DNA of 64,000 nt from DATAXI01 sp963756185 (GTDB lineage Bacteria > Verrucomicrobiota > Verrucomicrobiia > Chthoniobacterales > Chthoniobacteraceae), in the NCBI GenBank assembly GCA_963756185.1, contig CAVWMS010000001.1, positions 682,001 to 746,000 of the forward strand, in the 5' to 3' direction. Position numbers and translations under genes: made by a program. The notes beneath the pieces were generated by a model. That model was not told the DNA's origin and did not search any database. It worked only from the letters and a program-made list of their open reading frames with translations. Below, piece after piece: positions 1 to 9,436 of this stretch (within the stretch, counting starts at the first letter, position 1; the number at the start of each line of letters is the position of its first letter).

Positions 1-1
1 C

Positions 2-1525
2 CTTCTCTTTGCGCTTGCGGCGCTGCTGCTCTGGCGTGTGCTCGAGCGGCTCGATGTGCCGGGCGCCTGGCTGGGCGCGCTGCTCTTTGCGGTGCATCCG
101 GTGAACGTGGCCTCGGTGGCCTGGGTCGCGGAATTGAAGAATGCGCTTTCGCTGCCGTTTTATCTCGCGGCCATCCTTTGCTATTTGCGGTTTCTCGAGA
201 CGCGAAAAATTTCACTCTGGATTCTTGCGTTGCTCGCCGCGGCGTGCGCGTTTCTCAGCAAAGGCTCGACGGTTGTCCTGCCTCTCGCGCTGCTGCTTTG
301 CATCTGGTGGAAACAGCGGCGCATTCGAGGCGGCGATCTCTTGTGGCTTTTGCCTGTCTTTCTGCTCGCTGCCGCCGCCGCCGCGGTCACGATTCATTTT
401 CAATCGCGCGTGATCGACACCGGCAATCTCCCGGTGCCCCTCGGCGTCCGCATCGCGCGCGCGGGCCAGGCGATATGGTTTTATCTGGGCAAGGATATCG
501 CGCCGGCGGGCTTGTGCGCGGTTTATCCCAAGTGGCCGCTGGATCATCAATTTCTCCCGCTCATCCTGGCGGTTGCATTGGCTTCCGCGCTTTGGATTGG
601 AAAAGGCTGCTGCACGCGCGGGCCTTTCTTTGCATGGGTTTACTTCATCGTCGCGCTGCTGCCGGTGCTTGGCTTGCTGAACATGACCTTTCTCGATCAG
701 GCCTACGTTGCGGACTGGTGGCAGCAGCTTGCGCTCCCCGCGGTCACCGCGCTGGCGGGAGCCGGCTTCGCCGCGGCCTGGCGCCGCGCCCGCGGGGCGA
801 ATCCAGCCCTGCTTGCAATTTCCGCCGCGCTCATCGTCATCGCCCTGGGCGTGACCACTTTCGCCAACGCCGCGAATTATGAATCGATGGAGAAACTGTG
901 CCTTGCCACGCTTGCCCGAAATCCCAACGCATGGACCGCGCGCGACAATCTTGGCAACGTCTACAACGCCGGCGGCCGGCTGGACGCGGCGGTCGATGAA
1001 TACCAGGCCGCGCTGAAGCTCAAACCTTCCGACGCGAGCACGCACTCGAATCTCGGCACCGTCTACGCCCGGTTGAACTGGCTCGACGACGCAATCGCCG
1101 AGTACCACGCGGCCATTGCCATCGAGCCGGGCAACGCGAAGTACTGGTTCAATCTCGGCAATGCGTTGCGCGGGCAAAAGCGCGATGCCGAAGCCGTGGA
1201 CGCCTACTCGCACGCCATCGACGACAATGCCCGCTGGACTTCTCCGCGTTATCAAATGGGTGCCGCGCTTCTCGACCTGGGCCGCGCCGCCGAAGCCGGA
1301 CGCCAGGCCGAGGAAATTGTCCACCTCGATCCCACGGCCATCTCGGGCCATTACCTCATGGCCCGCGCCGCGGCGGCCATTGGCCGTTTCAACGTCGCGG
1401 CGGCCGAGGCGGCCACGGCCCTGGAAATCGCCCGCAGCGCCGGCGACGAAAGGACCATCCAGCGAATGCAGGAAACTCTCGACGCCTGCAAGGCGGGGCG
1501 GCAGCCTACGGTGCCGGAATTGTAG
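2..1525 (+). CDS. GT-C-like membrane protein with C-terminal TPRs (5' end outside window)
   Basis: The frame is already open at base 2, so the N-terminus lies outside the window. The first ~270 visible residues are a series of hydrophobic segments; near the start is the motif HPVNVASVAWVAELKN, typical of TMTC-like multipass proteins. Residues about 290-480 form four to five tetratricopeptide repeats (for example LGNVYNAGGRLDAAVDEY). A full-length paralogue lies at 52240-54192 and matches through HPVQVESAAWITEQKN, which suggests that roughly 150 residues are missing here. By family such proteins are membrane glycosyltransferase-like or TPR scaffolds; the substrate is unknown. No frameshift is visible. 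Confidence 0.75.
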   Translation, partial: LLFALAALLLWRVLERLDVPGAWLGALLFAVHPVNVASVAWVAELKNALSLPFYLAAILCYLRFLETRKISLWILALLAAACAFLSKGSTVVLPLALLLCIWWKQRRIRGGDLLWLLPVFLLAAAAAAVTIHFQSRVIDTGNLPVPLGVRIARAGQAIWFYLGKDIAPAGLCAVYPKWPLDHQFLPLILAVALASALWIGKGCCTRGPFFAWVYFIVALLPVLGLLNMTFLDQAYVADWWQQLALPAVTALAGAGFAAAWRRARGANPALLAISAALIVIALGVTTFANAANYESMEKLCLATLARNPNAWTARDNLGNVYNAGGRLDAAVDEYQAALKLKPSDASTHSNLGTVYARLNWLDDAIAEYHAAIAIEPGNAKYWFNLGNALRGQKRDAEAVDAYSHAIDDNARWTSPRYQMGAALLDLGRAAEAGRQAEEIVHLDPTAISGHYLMARAAAAIGRFNVAAAEAATALEIARSAGDERTIQRMQETLDACKAGRQPTVPEL

Positions 1526-1596
1526 CGGAAGGGTATTGTGCAGCCGGCGGCGGATGCTCGACAGCTTGGTAGGGTCGGGTTACATCCTGGATTAAC

Positions 1597-1917
1597 ATGA
1601 AAAACTATTACGAAGAAAAAGTGAGTGTGATCCGCCCGTTGGAGGGTCGGCGCGTCCATGTTGTTTTCTCCGATGGTTTTGAAGGGGGAGTGGACCTTGG
1701 GCCTCTTGTGGACAAAGGGCCATTGTATGAGCCGCTGCGAACGGACGAGAGCTTTCGTGCTGTCAAGGTCGAGCGCGGCGTACCGACGTGGCCCGGGGAT
1801 TTTGATCTCTCTCCCGGGACCTTGCGGGTTTGGTGCGAAGCCGGCCGTTTTATGGACAGGGAAGAAACCGACCAGTGGATCCACGAGCATTGCGGCTCCC
1901 CTGAAAAGGTGGCGTAG
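1597..1917 (+). CDS. DUF2442 domain-containing protein
   Basis: A 106-residue protein. The pattern of an N-terminal strand pair (VHVVFSDGFEGGVDLGPL), a middle FRAVKVERGVPTWPGDFDL and a C-terminal LSPGTLRVW matches the small DUF2442 fold. Many DUF2442 proteins sit next to DUF4160 or toxin-like genes, but no such partner is adjacent here. It lies 71 bases after the preceding TPR gene and may be cotranscribed with it. Molecular function is unknown for the family. Confidence 0.7.
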   Translation: MKNYYEEKVSVIRPLEGRRVHVVFSDGFEGGVDLGPLVDKGPLYEPLRTDESFRAVKVERGVPTWPGDFDLSPGTLRVWCEAGRFMDREETDQWIHEHCGSPEKVA

Positions 1918-2011
1918 GATCGCAAGCGCGACAGAGAGAGGCAAAGAGTCTCAAGCAAGCCCTGGGGAAAAAGGCTCTTCAACTGGCAATTTCAGATTAG
2001 CAATTATCAAT

Positions 2012-2572
2012 TCACTCCATCCCAATCAGCTTCCGCAGCCTCTTCCAACCACATTCCGCCGCGGGCAGCACTTCGTCCTCGACCCATTTCTCGACGCTCT
2101 TCGCCTTGCCCTTGCCGAAATCGGCCAGGTGTCCTGCTTCGCGCTCGGCCCACTGTTCGAATTTGCGGAGATGCTTCCTGCCTTCGGAGGTCAGGTCGCC
2201 TTTTTTGATTTTGTCCACCGCCTCCTGGAGCGCTTCGGTCGATTTCCCGTAGCCCTCGCGCGCCTTCCGCCACGCGGGCCAGAGAAACGGCAGCACCAGC
2301 GATCCGAGATGGAACTTCGCCTCGTCAAGCGTCGGCTTGTGGCTGACCTCCACCTCCTCTTGCTTCTCGCCGCGTTCCAGCAGGCGTACGATCATTCCCA
2401 CTGCGAACCCGATTGCCAGCGCCTGCAGCAGCGCCGCCACGGGGTTGTTTTCCACGTACTCCAACAAGGCGGATTTCGTGCGTGATCCGGCCGGTTCGTC
2501 TGGCGCCATCTCGTTCATCGCTGGGAATTCGAGGTTGGAAGGGCTTTTGCGCTCCTCATTTGTTGGCGGCAT
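2012..2572 (-). CDS. Hypothetical single-pass membrane protein (ElaB/YqjD-like segment)
   Basis: I start this at the ATG whose complement is at 2570-2572 (MPPTNEERKS), giving 186 residues; the open frame continues upstream but would then run into the divergent caspase-like gene. A Gly/Ala-rich membrane segment (NNPVAALLQALAIGFAVGM) at about residues 45-65 is followed by basic and acidic amphipathic helices rich in K, E and R. The membrane segment resembles that of ElaB/YqjD-type inner-membrane proteins, but I do not recognise the whole protein. Its start codon is only 19 bases from that of the divergent gene, so at least one promoter must lie inside coding sequence or the true start is further in. 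Confidence 0.55.
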   Translation of the reverse strand: MPPTNEERKSPSNLEFPAMNEMAPDEPAGSRTKSALLEYVENNPVAALLQALAIGFAVGMIVRLLERGEKQEEVEVSHKPTLDEAKFHLGSLVLPFLWPAWRKAREGYGKSTEALQEAVDKIKKGDLTSEGRKHLRKFEQWAEREAGHLADFGKGKAKSVEKWVEDEVLPAAECGWKRLRKLIGME

Positions 2573-2591
2573 GATATGAGGAAATCCTTCC

Positions 2592-4079
2592 ATGGCACGA
2601 ACAATCTCAACCGGCTGCCTGTCGCTCCTGGCCGCGCTGCTGCTTGGCGCGCCGGTGCGCGGGGCTGCCGCGCCCGCGGTGCTGCACGCCCTGCTCGTCG
2701 GCGGCGGTCCGGACAAGGACGACAACACCGCGCAGATCGAGGAGCATCTCCGGTTTGTGACCAGCCTCGTGCCGGCCACCTCCGGGCGCATCGTCCTTTT
2801 TGCCGACGGCAAGCTCACCAGCCGCGACCTCTCATACAGCGACGCCATGCATCTCTCGCCCGGGGAGCGCGCCCTGGACATCCTCCTCCCGAATGACGAC
2901 CTGGGCGCGAAAATCCTCACGCGCCGGCCTGTGCTCGGCACCGCCCTGGACGGGCCGTCGCGCCTCGACTCCATCGAGCGCGCCTTCGGCCGCCTGGCAT
3001 CGATGAGCGGCAGGGATGGGCCGCCGGTGCTGCTCTATTTCGCCGGCCACGGCTCGGTCTCGGACGACAGGCAAAAGGACTCGCTTTACAACCTCTGGGG
3101 CGGCGACGACCTGGACCCGGAGACGCTCGATCACGACATCGCCACGCTGCCGCAGCACGTCCCGGTGACGCTGGTGATGGCGCAATGTTTCAGCGGCGGC
3201 TTCGGCAATGTCATTTTCAAAAAGGCCAACGGGGACGGGCCTTTGAACGACCGGCTCATCACCGGCTTCTTCGCCGCCGAGAGCGACCGCGAGGCCGCCG
3301 GATGCGGCACGGATACGAACTCGCCGCTCTACCAGGATTTCTCCTCCTATTTTTTCGGGGCGCTTTCGGGCAGGGATCGTTTGGGCCACCAAGTCACCGG
3401 CGCCGACTATGACAACAACGGCCGCGTGAGCTGCTACGACGCGTATTGCTACGCGCTCATCCACGACGATTCCATCGACACGCCCGTCTGCACGTCGCTG
3501 GTTTTTCTGCGCCGCTTTGCCGATATTCCCGATACCCAGATTTACACGGCCAACTGGCAGAAGGTCATTGAGACCGCCACGCCGGCCCAGCGCGCGGTGC
3601 TCGACGCTCTCTCGACCAAGCTGGGGCTGGACGGCGACCAGCGCCTGCTCGCCGCGTACGACCAGTTGATGTTCAGCGATCCCGAGGGCCAGCCCTCGCA
3701 ATTGCACGCCTACCGTGACGCGCAGGACCGCCTCAACGCGCTACGCATGGACAGCCTGCACTCCCTCTTCCAGAAATGGCCCGCGCTGCGCTGGCACGAC
3801 TCACGCGATTACGACAAGGCGACCCGTGGCGCCGCGGCGGATCTCGATAAAGACGCCGCCCATTGCCAGCAGATTCTCGATACCAGCGACGCCTTCGACC
3901 GCGCCGACGCGGCGCTGGATGAGGAGGAATCCCTGCTGGTTCGCTTCACCGACATGGCGGAAGCGATTCTTCGAGCGCGCCATTTGCGCGCGCATGGCGA
4001 CGCGGCGATGAAGGCGCGCTTCGAAGCGCTGTGGCAGGCGGAACAACAGCCGCTGGCTATTGCACCGCCCGCGCCGTAA
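2592..4079 (+). CDS. Secreted caspase-like (clan CD) cysteine peptidase
   Basis: A 495-residue protein with an N-terminal signal peptide (hydrophobic SLLAALLLGAPVRGAAA, likely cut after ~residue 25). The catalytic dyad of the caspase/legumain fold is visible: His153 in LLYFAGHGS and Cys199 in VTLVMAQCFSGGF, each following a hydrophobic core strand. An acidic DYDNNGRVSCYDAY stretch follows. The C-terminal ~180 residues are helical, charged and unrecognised. A GAGGAAA stretch 8-14 bases upstream can serve as ribosome binding site. By family these enzymes cleave after Asp or basic residues; the S1 pocket cannot be read from sequence alone. The signal peptide means it acts outside the cytoplasm, unlike most bacterial metacaspase-type effectors. 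Confidence 0.8.
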   Translation: MARTISTGCLSLLAALLLGAPVRGAAAPAVLHALLVGGGPDKDDNTAQIEEHLRFVTSLVPATSGRIVLFADGKLTSRDLSYSDAMHLSPGERALDILLPNDDLGAKILTRRPVLGTALDGPSRLDSIERAFGRLASMSGRDGPPVLLYFAGHGSVSDDRQKDSLYNLWGGDDLDPETLDHDIATLPQHVPVTLVMAQCFSGGFGNVIFKKANGDGPLNDRLITGFFAAESDREAAGCGTDTNSPLYQDFSSYFFGALSGRDRLGHQVTGADYDNNGRVSCYDAYCYALIHDDSIDTPVCTSLVFLRRFADIPDTQIYTANWQKVIETATPAQRAVLDALSTKLGLDGDQRLLAAYDQLMFSDPEGQPSQLHAYRDAQDRLNALRMDSLHSLFQKWPALRWHDSRDYDKATRGAAADLDKDAAHCQQILDTSDAFDRADAALDEEESLLVRFTDMAEAILRARHLRAHGDAAMKARFEALWQAEQQPLAIAPPAP

Positions 4080-4084
4080 CCGGT

Positions 4085-4339
4085 TTACCGCCGATGGCCG
4101 CCATGGCCATAGTAATGGCCGTGCCAGTGCCCGCCGAAACCGAAGGTTACGCCACCGTAGTAGGGATAGCTGTACCCGTAGTAAGGGCCGTAATACGGGT
4201 AATAATAGCTGTAATACGGCCCGTGGTAGAACGGGACTCCTATCCACACATGAGGAAACCACCGCGCCTGGCTGGGCGTGGCGCAGGCAAGCATGCCCAG
4301 CGCCACCAGCGAGAGGATGGCTTTGTGCATTATTTTCAT
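4085..4339 (-). CDS. Small secreted Gly/Tyr/His-rich protein
   Basis: An 84-residue protein, convergent with the caspase-like gene and ending 6 bases from it. Residues 1-25 are a signal peptide (KAILSLVALGMLACATPSQA). The mature part is built from Tyr, Gly and His runs such as YHGPYYSYYYPYYGPYYGY and ends in a Gly/His tail (GGHWHGHYYGHGGHRR). Low-complexity aromatic/His composition suggests a cell-surface or metal-binding role, but this is only inference. GGAAAG lies eight bases before the start. Confidence 0.7.
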   Translation of the reverse strand: MKIMHKAILSLVALGMLACATPSQARWFPHVWIGVPFYHGPYYSYYYPYYGPYYGYSYPYYGGVTFGFGGHWHGHYYGHGGHRR

Positions 4340-4470
4340 AGGTTCAACTTTCCGAGCCGCCTGTCACACATCGCGGCTCTCTTTACTGGTTTGGACAATT
4401 CTCGTTCGGGTTCTATTCATTCAATGGGTTCGAAAACGGGGCCGGACGCCGGTTGCGGCATACGTGATTT

Positions 4471-5301
4471 GTGGTATTGGTTCCCTCCGTGCGCGCGCTG
4501 CTTTCCATCCTTGCCATTCTCCTGGTCGTCATTTCGGCGGAGGCGCGCGAAATCCCATTCGATTTCGTGGACGGCTACATCCTGGTGCATGCAAGCGTCC
4601 ATGCGCGACCGGTCACTTTGATGCTCGATTCTGGCGCAAGCGCCTCAGTGCTAAGCCTTGACGCCGCCCGCCGGCTCCACATCCCGCTCGGCGCCGTGGA
4701 GCCAGTCGATGGCGTGAATGCCGAGGCGACTGCGTATGATATCGGGCCCGTTACCGCGAAGGCTGGGGGATTTACAGTGGGCGAACTGGCCCTGGCGATT
4801 GACCTACGTAATGCCGCCCAACTTTGCACCGAGCCGGTCGACGGGTTGATCGGCGCCGATTTTTTTGACGGGCGCGTGGTGCAGATCGATTACGCGCACC
4901 GGCGGCTGCGGCTCATCGCGGACGCGCCGGCTGCCGGCGAGTCCCTGCCGCTGCGCGTGCACAACGGCGTCTATTGCCTGCCCATCAGCGTCAACGGCTC
5001 GAAGCCGCGCTGGACGCGACTGGACACCGGCTGCAACGACGCGCTGCATTGGGTCGTCCCGCGCAGCGCTTCCACCCAGCCGCGCGCCGTCTCCATCGGC
5101 TTCATCACGGATACCAATGACAAAACGCTGGTATCGGTGCGCCTCGGCCGGCTGCGGCTCGATCACATCGAGACGGCCCTGCACGGAAGCCCGATTTTTC
5201 CCGGCGAAGCCGGCCTGCTCGGCAGCGAAATCCTCTCGCAATACCTGGTGACCGTGGACGCGCGCGATGGGCGGATCATCTTTGCTCCGGCGCAGAGATG
5301 A
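4471..5301 (+). CDS. Secreted retropepsin-like aspartic protease, two-lobed
   Basis: A 276-residue protein beginning with a GTG codon and a signal peptide (VRALLSILAILLVVISAEA); a second GTG at 4489 would remove six residues. A retropepsin active-site motif is present at about residues 52-56 (MLDSGAS) with the following hydrophobic strand, and a second one (RLDTGCND) at about residue 188, so both lobes may be encoded in one chain as in pepsins and in bacterial gag-polyprotein-like proteases. A flap-like LIGADFF segment precedes the second lobe. Substrate unknown; it acts in the periplasm or outside. Neighbouring secreted proteins suggest an envelope protein-processing locus. Confidence 0.75.
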   Translation: MVLVPSVRALLSILAILLVVISAEAREIPFDFVDGYILVHASVHARPVTLMLDSGASASVLSLDAARRLHIPLGAVEPVDGVNAEATAYDIGPVTAKAGGFTVGELALAIDLRNAAQLCTEPVDGLIGADFFDGRVVQIDYAHRRLRLIADAPAAGESLPLRVHNGVYCLPISVNGSKPRWTRLDTGCNDALHWVVPRSASTQPRAVSIGFITDTNDKTLVSVRLGRLRLDHIETALHGSPIFPGEAGLLGSEILSQYLVTVDARDGRIIFAPAQR

Positions 5302-5312
5302 ATCCGGCAGGA

Positions 5313-5367
5313 AATTGCTGATTGCTGATCTCGGATTGCTGATTGAAAAAAGCGCCGCCTTCGGCGG
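5313..5367. repeat. Interspersed element with GATTGCTGA direct repeats and terminator hairpin (copy 1)
   Basis: Three copies of TTGCTGATT/TTGCTGATC lie between the protease stop and thrS, followed by an A-run and a CCGCC/GGCGG hairpin. A related arrangement in inverse order occurs at 24275-24395 after the serpin gene, with the same join of T-run and CAATCAGCA. Both copies lie directly against a gene end. Confidence 0.6.
5346..5367 (-). terminator. Intrinsic terminator downstream of thrS
   Basis: On the minus strand the sequence reads CCGCC-GAA-GGCGG, then CGC and six T. This is a five-base-pair GC stem with a GAA loop and a U-tract, about 65 bases after the thrS stop, in the right orientation to end thrS transcription. 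Confidence 0.7.
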
Positions 5368-5384
5368 TGAGGTTGCGAAGATCG

Positions 5385-5429
5385 GCCATTCTCTGCTAAT
5401 CTGCGGCCATCGGCGCTAATCTGCGGATA
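5385..5429. repeat. CTAATCTGCGG-type interspersed repeat
   Basis: Two units of GCTAATCTGCGG separated by 8 bases, directly downstream of thrS. Related units occur at 7971-8063. Repeats built on ATCTGCGG/CCGCAGAT are, to my recollection, common in intergenic spaces of many environmental bacteria. Confidence 0.5.
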
Positions 5430-5433
5430 AAAC

Positions 5434-7279
5434 CTATGCCCGGCGCGTATTAGCGGCGTCGATCAGGTCGGCGATGACTTCGGCGCGCGGCTTTGCTCCG
5501 AGGTTGCCTTTGCCGTGGATGCGCACGCTCACCGCGCCGGCTTCGAGGTCGCGCCGGCCGATGACCAGCATCGTATGGACCTTTTGTTCCTCCGCGCGGA
5601 GGACCTTGCCATTGATCTTGTCGGTCGAGGCGTCGATGGCCGCGCGGATGCCGGCGGCGCGCAATTCGGCGAGGATCGACTGCGCGAATACTCGAGCAGC
5701 GGCTCCTCGTCGCCGATGGGCAGGATGCGGACCTGTTCCGGCGCGAGCCAGAAGGGGAAATTGCCGGCGTAATGCTCGATGAGGAAGCCGATGAAGCGCT
5801 CGTGCGTGCCGAGCGGCGCGCGATGGATGCAAAGCGGCGTGGCCTCGGTATTCTCGCGGGTCTTGTAAACGAGCCCGAAGCGGCGCGGCACGGCGAAATC
5901 GACCTGGTTGGTGGCGATGGTGAATTCGCGGCCAATGGCGCTCCAGACCTGCACGTCGATTTTCGGGCCATAGAAGGCGGCTTCGTTGGGCACCTCGATA
6001 TAATTGATGCCTGAGCGCTGAAGGACGCCGCGCACCATCTCCTCGGTCTTTATCCAGAGTTCGGGCTCGTTCACGAATTTTTGCCCTAGCGTCGCCGGGG
6101 TCGTGCGTGGAGAAGCGCATGAGGTATTTGTCGATGCCGAAGATTTGGAAGTACTTCAGGTACATCTCGTTCACCGCATTGAACTCGGCCTCGAACTGGT
6201 CCTCGGTGCAATAGATATGGGCGTCGTTCATTTGCATCGAGCGGACGCGCATCAGCCCGAATAGTTCGCCCGATTGCTCATAGCGGTAACAGGTCCCGTA
6301 TTCCGCGAGTCGCAGCGGCAGTTCGCGATAACTGCGCGGCACCGCTGCGAAAAGCTTGTGGTGATGCGGGCAGTTCATCGCCTTGAGGTAGTAGCGGTCC
6401 CGCTGGGATGCGTCGTGCCCCTGCTCGTGGAGTTCCATCGGCGGGAACATCGACTCCGCGTAGTAAGGCAAATGCCCGCTCGTGATATAGAGGCTCTCGC
6501 GCGCCAGGTGCGGCGTGCGCACACGCTCGTAGCCGGCGGCGAATTCCGTTTCCTTGGCGAGCTTCTCCAATTCCTCGATCAGCACCGTGCCATTCGGCAG
6601 CCAGAGCGGCAGCCCGGGGCCGACGTCGTCATCAAAGGTAAATAGCTCCATCTCCTTGCCCAGCTTGCGGTGGTCGCGCTTTTTGGCCTCCTCGAGCATG
6701 GCGAAGTAGGCGTCCATCTCGGTCTTGTTCTTGAACGCGGTGCCGTAGATGCGCTGAAGCTGCGGGTTCTTTTCGTCGCCCTTGTAATAGGCGCTGGCCA
6801 CGTGGGTCAGCTTGAACGCGCCCGACATTGCCCGTGCGCATCACGTGCGGGCCGGCGCACAGGTCCGTGAAATCGCCGTTCTTGTAAATGGTGATTTGTT
6901 CCCCCTCGGGAATGCCCTGGATGATGTCCAATTTGAACTTCGACGGCTCGGGCCGCGGGCCGAGCGCGCCGAGTGCGCCGCTCTCCGCCATCTTCAACGC
7001 CTCGTCGCGTGAGAGCGCGATCCGCTCGAAAGTGTGGTTCGCCTTGACCTCCTTTTTCATCTCGGCCTCGATTTTCTCGAAGTCCTCGGGCGAGATCCGG
7101 TGCGGCAGATCGACATCGTAGTAAAAGCCGTTCTCCACGGGCGGGCCGGCGGCGAATTGGGCCTCGGGCCAGATGCGCAGGATGCCGGTCGCCAGCACGT
7201 GCGCGGCGGAATGGCGCAGGCGCTCGAGATCGGACATCTGCTGGCGCTGCTCGGGGGTTTTGCGGTCGGTTTCAGACAT
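5434..7279 (-). CDS. thrS: Threonyl-tRNA synthetase (ThrRS), lacking TGS domain; three frameshifts
   Basis: Charges tRNA-Thr with threonine in the cytoplasm. The editing domain comes first, with the HxxxH pair (RHSAAHVL) and the Cys/His pair of DLCAGPHV, then the class II core with the zinc site (KAMNCPHH), motif 2 region (RYEQSGELFGLMRV), the KIDV-containing strand, FLIEHYAGNFPFWLAPEQV and the anticodon-binding domain. The protein begins only ~20 residues before the editing domain, so the N-terminal TGS domain of E. coli ThrRS is absent. The frame changes three times: an extra G/C in the run at 6821-6823, an extra base near 6095-6099, and a missing base near 5687. Together the segments give one full enzyme of about 615 residues. 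A terminator follows at 5346-5367. Confidence 0.9.
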
Positions 7280-7283
7280 AAGG

Positions 7284-7316
7284 GAAATTCGAAATTCGGA
7301 ATTCGAAATTCGAAAA
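7284..7316. repeat. TTCGAA/GAAATTC interspersed repeat
   Basis: Upstream of thrS: four tandem units of GAAATTC or close variants, self-complementary in character. The same unit recurs at 13495-13526, 13604-13639, 17335-17366, 18085-18112 and 18179-18213, always between genes. Confidence 0.6.
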
Positions 7317-7321
7317 GCGAC

Positions 7322-7878
7322 CTATTTGAGCGTCGCGAGTTTTTTCAGGTCAATGCGCCCGAGCCATGCCTCGAGCTGGCCGGCGGCTGGCGCGTGGTCT
7401 CGACCTGCACGAAGAAACGGTCCCCGGCGACCACCCAGAGGACGCCGGTCTGGTCGGCATTGGCGTAATGCTCGAAGCCGGGCAGCCCGTCGATGGTCAC
7501 GGCCTTGTCATAGCCCTGGGGCGTACTGCTGGTGGCGCTCCACATGGTCTTGGTGGCGTCCTGGAAATGCCGGCTGTTTGCGGCGTCGATGATGTGGATG
7601 GCGACCGTTGGCGCGTTGTCGGCATCGCCGTTTACGTAAACATTGTCGACGGTGGTCAATTTGCCGTCGTCGCTGTCGCTGGTCGCTCCCTCCGGTTTAT
7701 CCGCGCTCCAGCCCGGAGGCGCGGGCGGGAGCAGGGCGATGAGCTGCGCCGCGTCGACGACCGGGATGTTCTTTGGCGGAGGCGGAGTGGGGCTGGCCGG
7801 CGTCAAAACCTGGGCGCAAAGAAGCGCCGGCCCCAGGGCGCAGGCGAACAGGGTGACGGCAGCGGATTTGATGGCCAC
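7322..7878 (-). CDS. Secreted protein of unknown function (C-terminus frameshifted)
   Basis: A signal peptide (VTLFACALGPALLCAQ) is followed by a Pro-rich linker and a beta-rich domain ending in GVLWVVAGDRFFVQVET. In the first frame the protein ends shortly after this. Changing frame once near 7378-7384 gives QLEAWLGRIDLKKLATLK and a stop at 7322-7324, a natural amphipathic end for such a protein, so I place the true end there and infer a one-base indel. Family not recognised. It lies directly upstream of thrS, separated by a GAAATTC repeat. Confidence 0.65.
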
Positions 7879-7970
7879 AAATGGATGTTGCGACGGCCCA
7901 AGGGGATGTCAAGGCGGCTCCGCGGGCTCGGCGCCCGAAGCTGGGTCCGGATCTCAGAATGATAATCCGC

Positions 7971-8063
7971 AGATGAACGCAGATTGACGCAGATTTTTGG
8001 AAGGAAAACCTCGACGCAGAGCCAAAAAGAATCTGCGGCCATCTGTGTCAATCTGTGGATATA
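7971..8063. repeat. Inverted pair of CCGCAGAT/ATCTGCGG repeats
   Basis: Left arm ATCCGCAGATGAACGCAGAT and right arm AATCTGCGGCCATCTGTG lie in inverted orientation about 30 bases apart. The same unit occurs downstream of thrS at 5385-5429. No gene fits here. Confidence 0.5.
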
Positions 8064-8069
8064 AAAGTG

Positions 8070-9333
8070 TTAAGGTGTCTCCACGACCGAATTCGGGCTT
8101 TCCGGCTCGGGGCGCAGGCTGGCAAAGGGCGCCAGCCGGACCACTTCCCGCCAGGTGACGGCCACCAGCAATACGGTAAGGATCGTCGCGGCTCCGCCAC
8201 CGACCACCGAAATGATCGGCCCAAACCATTGCGCGGTCACGCCCGACTCGAAGGCGCCCAATTCATTGGATGAGCCGATGAAGACATTGTTCACCGCGGT
8301 CACCCGTCCGCGCATCGAGTCCGGTGTCAGCAGTTGCACCAGGGTGTGGCGGACGACGACCGAAATATTGTCGAACGCGCCGGCGAGCACCAGCATCGCC
8401 AGCGACAGCGGGAACCAGCGCGACAGCCCAAAGATCATCGTCACCAGCCCGAATCCCGTGACGGCGCAAACCAGCGCCACGCCGGGCCGTTTCATCGGCC
8501 GGCGATGCGCCAGCGTGATGGCCATGCAAATGGCGCCGACCGATGGCGCGCCGTTGAGCCACCCGAGACCCGCCGGCCCGACATGCAGGATGCGGTCGGC
8601 AAAGATGGGCAACAGGGCATTCACGCCGCCAAAGAGCACGGCGAACAAATCGAGCGTGATGGTGGCAAGCACGACCTTGGTCCTCCAGACAAAGCGAAGC
8701 CCGGCAAAAAGCTCGCTCGAATCCGGCGGAGCCGGGCCCCGGCACGCCGCGGCACGCGGGCGCGGGGATGAGGAAAAAGAAAAACGCAATCGAACAGGCC
8801 GCGTCGCACGCATAGATCACCCAGTAGGGATGGTGCACCAGCAGCAGCCCCGCAATCGCCGGCCCGGTCACCGAGGCGGTCTCGAAAGCGCTCGAATTCC
8901 AGGTGACGGCGTTGCTGAAATCCTCCTTCGGGACCAGGTTCGCCATGAGCGCCCCGCGCGCCGCCCAGCCGAAAGTCCGCGCGACGCCCATCAGGAAAAG
9001 GAAGACGTAAATCCATCGGATGTCCGCCGCCTTGTACGACACATAAACCAGCGCCAGCGAGCAGCAGGCCGAAACCAGGCTGCTGGCCATGAGGATGGCC
9101 CGCCGCGAGAGCCGGTCGGCCAGGTGCCCCGCGGGGATCGCCAGCAGGATCACCGGCAACCCGAGGGCGAGCCCGATCATCCCCAGCGCGAACGCCGACC
9201 CGGTACGGCGATAGATTTCCCACCCGGCGGCCACGGCGAGCATCTGGCGCCCGATGACGGAGAGGAAATTTCCGGTGATGAAAAATCGGTAGCCGCGCGA
9301 GCGAAAGGCGGCGTAAGGGGAGGAATCGGGCAC
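8070..9333 (-). CDS. MFS transporter, enterobactin-exporter (EntS/MFS_3) type; one frameshift
   Basis: About 420 residues with twelve predicted membrane segments. The N-terminal half (MPDSSPYAAFRSRGYRFF) contains the MFS loop motif GHLADRLSRRAIL between helices 2 and 3; the C-terminal half contains FAVLFGGVNALLPIFAD and TPDSMRGRVTAVNNVF, the repeat of that loop typical of the EntS/MFS_3 group. The two halves are in different frames and join near 8735-8750 inside a GC-rich stretch. Likely exports a small molecule from the cytoplasm; substrate unknown. Confidence 0.8.
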
Positions 9334-9436
9334 GATGGGATTGGGGACACCAAAGAGTTACCAGAAAGTCCATGCGCCAGTGCAAGTGCAAGTTCAAGTG
9401 ACGCGGGCGGCCCGGCAATGGTATGAGAGGCGGAGT

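Noticed and set aside
212..1351. Long minus-strand open frame opposite the first gene
   Set aside because: Antisense of a coding gene with high GC; its sequence is low-complexity Arg/Gly/Ala and has no family pattern.
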